Shown here: positions 26,032 to 32,000 of the stretch, one piece after another
Layout: each line of letters starts with the position of its first letter
How positions within the stretch are numbered: the stretch's first letter is position 1
Made by a program: the position numbers and the translations under genes
The notes under the pieces: model-generated
The model's input: the letters and a program-made list of their open reading frames with translations, nothing else
Databases searched by the model: none
Told to the model about the DNA's origin: nothing
Source of the DNA: Phenylobacterium sp.
GTDB lineage: Bacteria > Pseudomonadota > Alphaproteobacteria > Caulobacterales > Caulobacteraceae
Length of the DNA stretch: 32,000 nt
Direction: 5' to 3'
Assembly (NCBI RefSeq): GCF_025934275.1
Contig: NZ_JAICYI010000041.1
Location: 1-32,000 of the forward strand

Positions 26032-26834
26032 CGGCCCTTCTCCTGCCGCAAGGGCCAGCCGTGATCCAGCGGCCCGCAGCCGGCCCCGAACCCGGGCGCG
26101 CGGGCGATCGCCTCCTGCACGTAGGCCCAGGCGCGCGCCGCGGCGATCTCAAGGCTCATCCCCTGCGCCAGGCCCGTCGCGCAGGCCGAGGCGAGCGTGC
26201 AGCCGGTGCCATGCGTGTGCCGGCTGTCGATCCGCGCCGTCTCGAAGGTGGTCTCGCCGTAGGGGGTCACCAGGAGGTCGATCACCCGCTCGCCCGGCAG
26301 ATGGCCGCCCTTCATCAAGACCGCCCCGGCGCCCGCCTGCAGCAGCGCCTCCCCGGCGCGGCGCAGGTCGTCCGCGCTTGCCACGGCCAGACTGGTCAGC
26401 GCCGCCGCCTCCGGAGCGTTGGGGGTGAGCAGCGCCGCGCGCGGGACCAGCAGGCGCAGCACCGCGTCCAGCGCCTCCTCGGCGAGCAGCCGCGCCCCGC
26501 CCTTGGCGACCATCACCGGATCGATCACCGCCGGCCGCGCCGCCTCGTCCAGCAGCATCGCCGCCAGCTCGACGATCTCGACCTCGCCAAGCATGCCGGT
26601 CTTGATCACGTCGGCGCCGATGTCGGCGAGGACGGCGCGGGCTTGCGCGGCGACCAACTCGGCCGGCAGCGGGTAGGCGGCTTCGACGCCCAGCGTGTTC
26701 TGCACCGTGATGGCGGTGATCGCCGTCGCCGCATAGCCGCCGAGCGCCGTCACCGTCTTGATATCGGCCTGGACGCCTGCGCCGCCGCCGGAATCCGAGC
26801 CGGCGATGATCAGCACTCGTCCGAGGGGCCGCAT
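26028..26834 (-). CDS. thiD: Hydroxymethylpyrimidine/phosphomethylpyrimidine kinase
   Basis: ThiD phosphorylates 4-amino-5-hydroxymethyl-2-methylpyrimidine twice to make HMP-PP for thiamine synthesis, in the cytoplasm. The 268-aa ribokinase-fold protein has GSDSGGGAGVQADIKT near the N-terminus, GGYAATAITAITVQNT, IKTGMLG, DPVMVAKGG, LTPNAPEA, and the anion hole TGCTLASA, all standard for ThiD. ATG 26834 has only a weak AGG upstream. It is the first gene of a minus-strand set of three with 4-base overlaps. No other thiamine gene is present, and I saw no TPP riboswitch in the 75 bases between it and the divergent ArsR gene. Confidence 0.94.
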   Translation of the reverse strand: MRPLGRVLIIAGSDSGGGAGVQADIKTVTALGGYAATAITAITVQNTLGVEAAYPLPAELVAAQARAVLADIGADVIKTGMLGEVEIVELAAMLLDEAARPAVIDPVMVAKGGARLLAEEALDAVLRLLVPRAALLTPNAPEAAALTSLAVASADDLRRAGEALLQAGAGAVLMKGGHLPGERVIDLLVTPYGETTFETARIDSRHTHGTGCTLASACATGLAQGMSLEIAAARAWAYVQEAIARAPGFGAGCGPLDHGWPLRQEKGR

Positions 26835-26880
26835 GCCGCTGGCCTAGCCGGTTTGCGTTCGCCATGCACATTGCTTCACA

Positions 26881-26890
26881 GTTATATAAC
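26881..26890. promoter_or_regulatory. Palindrome GTTATATAAC upstream of the ArsR-type gene
   Basis: A perfect 10-base palindrome with a TATATA core lies 20-29 bases before the ATG at 26910, where a -10 would be expected. ArsR-type repressors often bind AT-rich dyads in their own promoters, so autoregulation is plausible. No good -35 was found. Confidence 0.4.
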
Positions 26891-26909
26891 CAACTGGCAA
26901 TCTTATGCC

Positions 26910-27212
26910 ATGAACTCGTTCGAAGCTGTCGCCGAACCCAACCGCCGACGCATCCTCGACCTGCTGCGGGACGGCGAGCGGCCGGCCGGCGAGATCGTCG
27001 AGGCGCTGGCGATCAGCCAGCCGGGCGTCTCCAAGCACCTGCGGCTCTTGCGCGAGGCGGGGCTGGTGAGCGCCCGCGCCGACGGACAGCGCCGCCTCTA
27101 CCGCCTCGACCCGCAGGGCCTAGCCGAGCTGGAGGCCTGGCTCGCCCCCTACCGGCGGTTCTGGGCCGACCGACTGGCCGCCTTGGAACATCACCTGGAG
27201 AAGGAACAATGA
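26910..27212 (+). CDS. ArsR family winged-helix regulator
   Basis: The 100-aa protein is a compact winged-helix regulator: MNSFEAVAEPNRRRILDLLRDGERPAGEIVEALAISQPGVSKHLRLLREAGLVSARADGQRRLYRLDP, with the recognition helix in SQPGVSKHLRLL and the wing in RADGQRRLYRL. It lacks the cysteine metal sites of metal-sensing ArsR proteins. Its C-terminal WLAPYRRFWADRLAALE is typical of the ArsR proteins paired with SRPBCC/AHSA1 genes. It overlaps its partner by four bases (ATGA at 27209-27212). The 75-base gap upstream is shared with the divergent thiD. Confidence 0.9.
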   Translation: MNSFEAVAEPNRRRILDLLRDGERPAGEIVEALAISQPGVSKHLRLLREAGLVSARADGQRRLYRLDPQGLAELEAWLAPYRRFWADRLAALEHHLEKEQ

Positions 27213-27706
27213 TCGACGACCGCCTGGGCGAAATCCGCCGGACCGACGACGGCTGCGATCTGATCTTCGAGCGCCGTCTCTCCCAGCCCATCGAGACGGT
27301 GTGGGCCGCGCTCACCGTCCCCGAGCGCATTTCCGAGTGGCTGCTGACCAAGACGGAGGTGGACCTGCGCGTCGGCGGCCGGTTCGCCCTCGAATGGGTG
27401 GACGAGGCCTATAGCATGGAAGGAGTCATCACGGAGCTGGATCCACCGCGCCTGATCGCCTGGACCTGGCCTCATGCGCAGCATCCGAACTCCGTCGTCA
27501 GATGGGAGCTCACCGCGGAAGCCTCCGGCTGCCGCCTCGTTCTGACCCAAACCGACATGCGCCCGCCCCATCTGATCAGCGTCTCGGCGGGCTGGCACGC
27601 CTACCTGGAATGCCTGCCGGGCGCGGCCGCCCCGGAGATCACCCGTTGCACCGCCGAGCGGGAGCGCGAGCTCAGGGCGCGGTACGAGCCGCTCGTCCCG
27701 GCCTGA
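27209..27706 (+). CDS. SRPBCC (AHSA1-like) domain protein
   Basis: The 165-aa protein has the START-like hydrophobic-pocket fold of the AHSA1/SRPBCC family: FERRLSQPIETVWAALTVPERISEWL near the N-terminus, VGGRFALEW, GVITELDPPRLIAWTW, and a central WELTAEASGCRLVLTQT strand. Family members bind small hydrophobic molecules or act as co-chaperone-like factors. Its ligand is unknown. It is coupled to the ArsR regulator by a 4-base overlap, a very common arrangement, which suggests the regulator controls both genes. Confidence 0.88.
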   Translation: MIDDRLGEIRRTDDGCDLIFERRLSQPIETVWAALTVPERISEWLLTKTEVDLRVGGRFALEWVDEAYSMEGVITELDPPRLIAWTWPHAQHPNSVVRWELTAEASGCRLVLTQTDMRPPHLISVSAGWHAYLECLPGAAAPEITRCTAERERELRARYEPLVPA

Positions 27707-27782
27707 GCTCGCCGCGGCCGGTCCGGGTTGACGGCGGTCAGGCTTGAGGCGAGCCTCCATACCTGATCTTCGGGAGGCGCGG

Positions 27783-28703
27783 CTGCCAGTCCTTGCATTC
27801 GACGGCGTCGTGAAGCGGTTCGGCGGCTTCACGGCGGTGGACGATCTCAGCTTCGAGGTCCCGGAGGGCGGAATCTTCGGATTCCTCGGCGCCAACGGCG
27901 CTGGCAAGACCACCAGCCTGCGGATGGCCCTGGACATCCTGCGGCCCACCTCGGGCGCCATCTCCGTCCTCGATCGCGCCCCCGGGCTCAAGGGATCCGG
28001 CGAGATCGGCTTCCTGCCGGAGGAGCGCGGCCTCTACCGCCAGCTCACCGCCGTGGAGACGGTGACCTACTTCGGCCGGCTGAAGGGGATGGCGCTGGCC
28101 CCCGCCCGAAGCGCCGCGCGGGCGCTGATCGACCGCTTCGGCCTGACGGCCTTCGCCGACGAGACGGTGGAGAAGCTCTCGAAAGGCATGGCCCAGAAGG
28201 TGCAGCTCGCCGCCGCCCTGGTGACCGAGCCCAGGCTGCTGATCCTCGACGAGCCGTTCGCCGGGCTCGATCCGGTCAACCAGGCGATGCTCGAGGAGGT
28301 GGTGCTGGAGCGCGCCCGCTCGGGCGCGACGATCGTCTTCTCGACTCACGTCATGCAGCACGCCGAGCGCCTGTGCGACCGGCTGATCCTCATCGCGCGC
28401 GGGCGCAAGGTTTTCCAGGGCGACCAGGCGCAGGCGCGCGCGCAGCTGCCCACCCGGCTTACAATCACGGCGCAGAAGGCGCCGCGCGGCCTGCCCGGCG
28501 TCGCCGAGGTCCGGTCGCTGGGACCCGCGGGCGAAGGCTGGACCGACTACGAGCTGGCGCTCGCGCCGGGCGCCAGCGCGGCGGACCTCCTGCAGGCCTG
28601 CACCAGCGACGGCTTCCCGCTCCGGCGCTTCGAGACCCGGCAGGCGAGCCTGCACGAAGTGTTCCTGCACGTCGTCGGCGAGGCGGAGGCGGAGCCCCAA
28701 TGA
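27783..28703 (+). CDS. ABC-2 type transporter, ATP-binding protein
   Basis: The ATPase has Walker A GANGAGKTT at about residues 36-44, LPEERGLY in place of a Q-loop segment, signature LSKGMAQKVQLA, Walker B LLILDEPFAGLDP and the switch His in STHVM. A C-terminal domain of the NatA/DUF4162 type follows (LHEVFLHVVG near the end). I place the start at CTG 27783, because GGGAGG (27772-27777) is five bases upstream and the product then begins MPVLAFDGVVKRFGG, the usual family start at 306 aa. The only standard start in frame is TTG 27744, which gives 319 aa with a weak ribosome site. A TTGACGG at 27728 may be a -35. Its stop overlaps the permease ATG by four bases. Confidence 0.92.
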   Translation: MPVLAFDGVVKRFGGFTAVDDLSFEVPEGGIFGFLGANGAGKTTSLRMALDILRPTSGAISVLDRAPGLKGSGEIGFLPEERGLYRQLTAVETVTYFGRLKGMALAPARSAARALIDRFGLTAFADETVEKLSKGMAQKVQLAAALVTEPRLLILDEPFAGLDPVNQAMLEEVVLERARSGATIVFSTHVMQHAERLCDRLILIARGRKVFQGDQAQARAQLPTRLTITAQKAPRGLPGVAEVRSLGPAGEGWTDYELALAPGASAADLLQACTSDGFPLRRFETRQASLHEVFLHVVGEAEAEPQ

Positions 28704-30190
28704 ACCCCCTGCTCCTGGTCGCGACCCGAGAGTTCCGCCAGATCATCGCCACCCGCAGCTTCTGGATCACCTTGCTGATCCTGCCCGCCGCCCTGATCGC
28801 CACCCAATTCGCGGCCCGGTTCATCGCCAAGCCGGTGGGCAGCGCCTACGTTCTGGTCGACGAGAGCGGCCGCTACGCCCCCGCGATCGAGCAGCGCCTG
28901 CAGTTGATCCACGATCGCCAGGTGCTGACCGAGCTCGCCGCCTACGCCGCTCGCTGGGGAATCCGTCCCCAGGGCGCCTGGGCCGCCGGCTCGCACGGGG
29001 TCTCCGAGGCGGAGATCGCCGGCTTCGAGGCGACCGGCGGCGTCGCGGGCGCCGAGGCTCAGATCGGCCGCGTGAAGCCGAAGGACGCGCCGGACTTTCG
29101 TCCCTCCCCGCCCGAGTTCATCGCGCTGCCGCCGCCTGCGGGCGTCATCACCGATCAAGGCCCGGCGCGGTTCGGCGCCACCCTGGCGCCGCACCAGAAG
29201 GGCGAGGTCGCGACCGCCTTCGGGTCGCGGCCGCTGACGCTCGGCGTCTACATCCCCGCCGACCTCGGCGGCGCGGGCGGCCCGATCCGCATGTTCACCA
29301 ACGGGCGCGCCGACGCCGAGCTGATCGAACAGGTGCGCGGCGCCGTCAGTCAGGTGCTGCGCGTCCAGTCGCTGCGGGCCTCCGGCATCGATCTCGCCGC
29401 GCTCGCCAAGGCGGAATCGGTGAGCGCGCCCATCTCGGTCAGCGCGCCGCCGGGCGGCTCGGGCCGCGACAGCCTCGCGCTTCGTTCGGCGCTCCCGCTG
29501 GCGATCGCCTACGTGCTGATGATCGCCATCGTCATCTCGGGCGCCTGGCTGCTGCAAAGCCTGCTGGAGGAGCGGTCAAACAAGCTGCTGGAAGCGGTGC
29601 TCGCCTGCGTCACGCCGGAGGACCTCTTGTTCGGCAAGCTGCTTGGGGTGTTCGGCGTCACCATCCTGATGGTCGCCGTCTGGACGGCCGGCGCGGCGGT
29701 CGCGGCCTTCGCCTTCCACGGCGTCATCGCCCAGATGGTCAAGCCGGCGCTGGGCCTTCTCTCGTCGCCATGGATCCCATTCGCCATCGCCTACTATTTC
29801 CTGGCCGGCTACCTCTGCATGGCGATGCTCTACCTGGCCGTGGGCTCGGTCTCCGAGAACATGCGCGACGCGCAGGGCTACCTGACGCCGATGATCGTGG
29901 GCATCACCCTGCCCTTCGTGCTGGTCGTGAACGCGGTGCTCAGGAACCCGGACGGCCTTCTGCCGCGGGTGCTGTCCTGGATCCCATTCTACTCGCCGTT
30001 CGCCATGCTCGCCCGGCTGGGCAGCGGCGTCTCGCCCTGGGAAGTCGCCGGATCGGGCGCCGTGCTGGCGGCGTTCGTGGCCCTGGAGATGGTGGCGATC
30101 GGCCGGCTGTTCCGCGCGAACCTGCTGCGCGCCGGCCAGGGGATGCGGCTGAGAGACCTGCCCCGCCTCCTGCGGCCGCAGAGCGCCTAG
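28700..30190 (+). CDS. ABC-2 type transporter, permease (NatB-like)
   Basis: The 496-aa membrane protein pairs with the ATPase through an ATGA overlap. It has one membrane helix near residues 21-40 (SFWITLLILPAALIATQF), a large soluble loop of about 220 residues, then a membrane domain of about five helices. The first of these is LPLAIAYVLMIAIVISGAWLL, followed by EERSNKLLEAVLACVTPEDLLFGKLLG, a hallmark of ABC-2/NatB-type permeases. The substrate is probably exported, but it could be sodium, an antibiotic or something else: family resemblance alone cannot tell. Its TAG stop shares the CTAG at 30187-30190 with convergent folP. Confidence 0.92.
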   Translation: MNPLLLVATREFRQIIATRSFWITLLILPAALIATQFAARFIAKPVGSAYVLVDESGRYAPAIEQRLQLIHDRQVLTELAAYAARWGIRPQGAWAAGSHGVSEAEIAGFEATGGVAGAEAQIGRVKPKDAPDFRPSPPEFIALPPPAGVITDQGPARFGATLAPHQKGEVATAFGSRPLTLGVYIPADLGGAGGPIRMFTNGRADAELIEQVRGAVSQVLRVQSLRASGIDLAALAKAESVSAPISVSAPPGGSGRDSLALRSALPLAIAYVLMIAIVISGAWLLQSLLEERSNKLLEAVLACVTPEDLLFGKLLGVFGVTILMVAVWTAGAAVAAFAFHGVIAQMVKPALGLLSSPWIPFAIAYYFLAGYLCMAMLYLAVGSVSENMRDAQGYLTPMIVGITLPFVLVVNAVLRNPDGLLPRVLSWIPFYSPFAMLARLGSGVSPWEVAGSGAVLAAFVALEMVAIGRLFRANLLRAGQGMRLRDLPRLLRPQSA

Positions 30191-31008
30191 GTCCGGGCGG
30201 CCGCGATGGCCCCCCACACCCTCAGCGCCTGCACGGTCGCCGCAACGTCGTGGACCCGCACCGCCGCGACGCCGGCCGCCGCCCCCCAGAGCGCGCCGGC
30301 GATGGAGCCGCCGAGCCGCCGGTCCGCAGTCACGCCGCCGCCGTCCAGCGCCGAGATGAAGCTCTTGCGGCTGACGCCCAGCAGCACCGGGAAGCCCAGG
30401 GCGGTGATGCGCTCCAGCCCCGCGAGCAGCGGCAGATTGTGCCGCGTCATGTGCTTGCCGAACCCGATGCCGGGATCCAGCCAGATGCGCGCCGGGTCCA
30501 CGCCCGCCGCGATCGCCGCCTCGGCGCGCCGGGCGAGGAAGGCCCCCACTTGGGCGACCACATCGTCGTAGCGCGGCGCCTTCTGCATCGTGCCGGGCTC
30601 GCCCTGCATGTGCATCAGCACCACCTCGCAGCCGAGCTCGGCGGCGAGCGGCAGGCTCTCCGGCGCATGCCGCAGGGCGGTCACGTCGTTCCACAGGCTG
30701 GCGCCGGCCGCGATGGCCGCGCGCGCGACGGCCGGCTTCATGGTGTCGACGGAGATCGGAATCGCGCTCTCGGCGCGCACCGCCTCGATGACCGGGACGA
30801 CCCGGGCGGCCTCCTCGGCCTCGGAGACCGGGCCCGCGCCGGGACGCGTGGACTCGCCGCCGACGTCGAGCAGGTCGGCGCCTTCGGCGATCAGCCGCCG
30901 GGCGTGGGCGACTGCGGCCGCCGGATCCAGGTGGCGGCCCGCGTCCGAGAAGCTGTCGGGCGTGACGTTGACCACGCCCATCACCTTGACCGCTCGTGCT
31001 GCCGCCAT
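30187..31008 (-). CDS. folP: Dihydropteroate synthase
   Basis: FolP joins 4-aminobenzoate to dihydropterin pyrophosphate to make dihydropteroate in folate synthesis and is the target of sulfonamides. The 273-aa TIM-barrel protein has VMGVVNVTPDSFSDAGR, LLDVGGESTRPGAGPV, LWNDVTAL, VVLMHMQGEPGTMQ, DPGIGFGKHMTRHN and GVSRKSFI, all family motifs. I chose ATG 31008, with GAGGG five bases upstream; a GTG at 31050 would add 14 residues that no FolP needs. It follows ftsH on the same strand (72-base gap). This neighbourhood (ftsH then folP) is common in alphaproteobacteria. Confidence 0.95.
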   Translation of the reverse strand: MAAARAVKVMGVVNVTPDSFSDAGRHLDPAAAVAHARRLIAEGADLLDVGGESTRPGAGPVSEAEEAARVVPVIEAVRAESAIPISVDTMKPAVARAAIAAGASLWNDVTALRHAPESLPLAAELGCEVVLMHMQGEPGTMQKAPRYDDVVAQVGAFLARRAEAAIAAGVDPARIWLDPGIGFGKHMTRHNLPLLAGLERITALGFPVLLGVSRKSFISALDGGGVTADRRLGGSIAGALWGAAAGVAAVRVHDVAATVQALRVWGAIAAART

Positions 31009-31080
31009 CTCCACCCTCGGGTCCTGCGGGCGAGGTATAGCCCAGCCCACGAAAAAGGCGGCCGCCTAGCCTCCGGCCGC

Positions 31081-32000
31081 TCAGGCCGGCTCGGGGCCCG
31101 GCTGCGGTGAGATCGGCACGGCCACCGAAGGCCCCACCGGGCGCGACGCCTCGGCGTCTTCGCGCACGGGCTTCACGCCCTTCAGCACGTTGATGATCTC
31201 CTCGGGGTTGAGGGTCTCGTACTCCAGGAGCGCCGCGGCGATGATGTGCAGGTCCTCGATCTTCCCGGTCAGGATCCGCCGGGCTTCGTCCTCGCCGGCC
31301 TTCACCAGGCGCTTCACCTCTTCGTCGATGATCTTGGCGGTGGCCTCCGAGACGTTCTGGTTGCGCGCCACCGAGTGGCCAAGGAACACCTCCTCCTGGT
31401 TCTCGCCGTACTCCACGGCCCCGAGCTTGTCGGAGAAGCCCCACTTGGTGACCATCGCGCGGGCCAGCTTGGTGGCCTGCGAGATGTCGTTGCTGGCTCC
31501 GGAGGTGACCTTCTCCTTGCCGAAGATCAGCTCCTCGGCGATGCGCCCGCCGAACAGGATGGCCAGGCGCGAGGCCATCTGTTCGTAGCTCATGGAATAC
31601 TTGTCGCGCTCGGGCAGCTGCATGGTGACGCCAAGCGCCCGGCCGCGCGGGATGATCGTCACCTTGTGCAGCGGGTCGGTGGAGGGAACGTTCAGCACCA
31701 CCAGGGCGTGGCCGCCCTCGTGGTAGGCGGTGAGCTTCTTCTCCTCCTCGGTCATCACCATGGAGCGGCGCTCGGCGCCCATCATCACCTTGTCCTTGGC
31801 GTCCTCGAAGTCGCGCTGGGTGACCATCCGGCGGTTCTTGCGCGCCGCCATCAGGGCCGCTTCGTTGACCAGGTTGGAGAGGTCCGCGCCCGAGAAGCCC
31901 GGGGTGCCGCGGGCGATCACCTTGACGTCGACGTCGGCGGCGAGCGGAACGTTCCTCATGTGCACGCGCAGGATTCGCTCGCGGCCGTTGATGTCGGGGT
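31081..32000 (-). CDS. ftsH: ATP-dependent zinc metalloprotease FtsH (3' part)
   Basis: This is the C-terminal 306 or so residues of FtsH, a membrane-bound AAA+ protease that degrades misfolded and regulatory proteins. The gene runs off the window end, so the membrane segments and Walker motifs are missing. Visible are the end of the AAA module ([34 protein letters not shown]), the zinc motif HEGGH in [46 protein letters not shown], and the second half of the protease domain through [12 protein letters not shown]. The C-terminus is a short proline-rich tail, as usual. The coding frame continues past 32000 on the minus strand. Confidence 0.97.
   Translation of the reverse strand, partial: PDINGRERILRVHMRNVPLAADVDVKVIARGTPGFSGADLSNLVNEAALMAARKNRRMVTQRDFEDAKDKVMMGAERRSMVMTEEEKKLTAYHEGGHALVVLNVPSTDPLHKVTIIPRGRALGVTMQLPERDKYSMSYEQMASRLAILFGGRIAEELIFGKEKVTSGASNDISQATKLARAMVTKWGFSDKLGAVEYGENQEEVFLGHSVARNQNVSEATAKIIDEEVKRLVKAGEDEARRILTGKIEDLHIIAAALLEYETLNPEEIINVLKGVKPVREDAEASRPVGPSVAVPISPQPGPEPA

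Noticed and set aside
29576..31444. A 622-aa minus-strand frame spanning the permease, folP and ftsH
   Set aside because: It crosses real genes in another frame and has no recognisable domain.

Overview
This 32 kb window is high-GC chromosomal DNA with densely packed genes. It most likely comes from an alphaproteobacterium of the Caulobacterales (Caulobacter/Phenylobacterium type). The evidence is a GAAC-N7-GAAC LexA box in front of an imuA-imuB-dnaE2 mutagenesis cassette, a serC-serA pair with an RNA leader resembling the alphaproteobacterial serC leader, ftsH next to folP, and CG-rich palindromic repeats of the kind scattered through these genomes. The assignment is an inference from gene content. 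No rRNA, tRNA, CRISPR array, transposase or phage gene was seen.

Layout. 1-7.2 kb holds a small unknown ORF, a small lipoprotein, two secreted type B carboxylesterases (845-2332 and, on the minus strand, 3301-4824), a Ku end-joining protein between them, and a TonB-dependent outer-membrane receptor divergent from the second esterase. 7.2-13.3 kb is the SOS mutasome operon (imuA, imuB, a VOC-fold gene, dnaE2) behind a promoter that carries a LexA box. 13.3-17.2 kb holds a TetR regulator, a third carboxylesterase (Tat-type signal, broken by a frameshift), and a BNR-repeat protein overlapping a MoaD/ThiS-like protein. 17.2-20.2 kb is the serine pathway (serC then serA, minus strand). 20.2-23.8 kb holds a small membrane protein, a small helical protein, a hybrid histidine kinase and a small secreted protein ending at a strong terminator. 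23.8-26.8 kb on the minus strand is thiD, an MBL-fold hydrolase and a nucleotidyltransferase-like gene, each overlapping the next by 4 bp, followed by phzF. 26.9-30.2 kb on the plus strand is an ArsR regulator with its SRPBCC partner, then an ABC-2 ATPase/permease pair. 30.2-32 kb is folP and the 3' part of ftsH.

How the genes work together. imuA/imuB/dnaE2 carry out SOS-induced translesion synthesis and are repressed by LexA. Ku adds non-homologous end joining, although no ligD is in the window. serC and serA supply serine. thiD and folP belong to thiamine and folate synthesis. The esterases and TonB receptor suggest uptake and hydrolysis of ester-containing substrates, which is inferred.

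I did not find a wholly new multi-gene system. The most unusual signals are in-frame palindromic repeat insertions inside two genes of the same SOS operon (imuB about 8028-8156 and dnaE2 12473-12508), a VOC gene inside that operon, a serC leader that decides the serC start, an apparent CTG start for the ABC ATPase, a hairpin that buries the ribosome-binding site of the small membrane protein, and three convergent gene pairs that share a single CTAG as overlapping stop codons.
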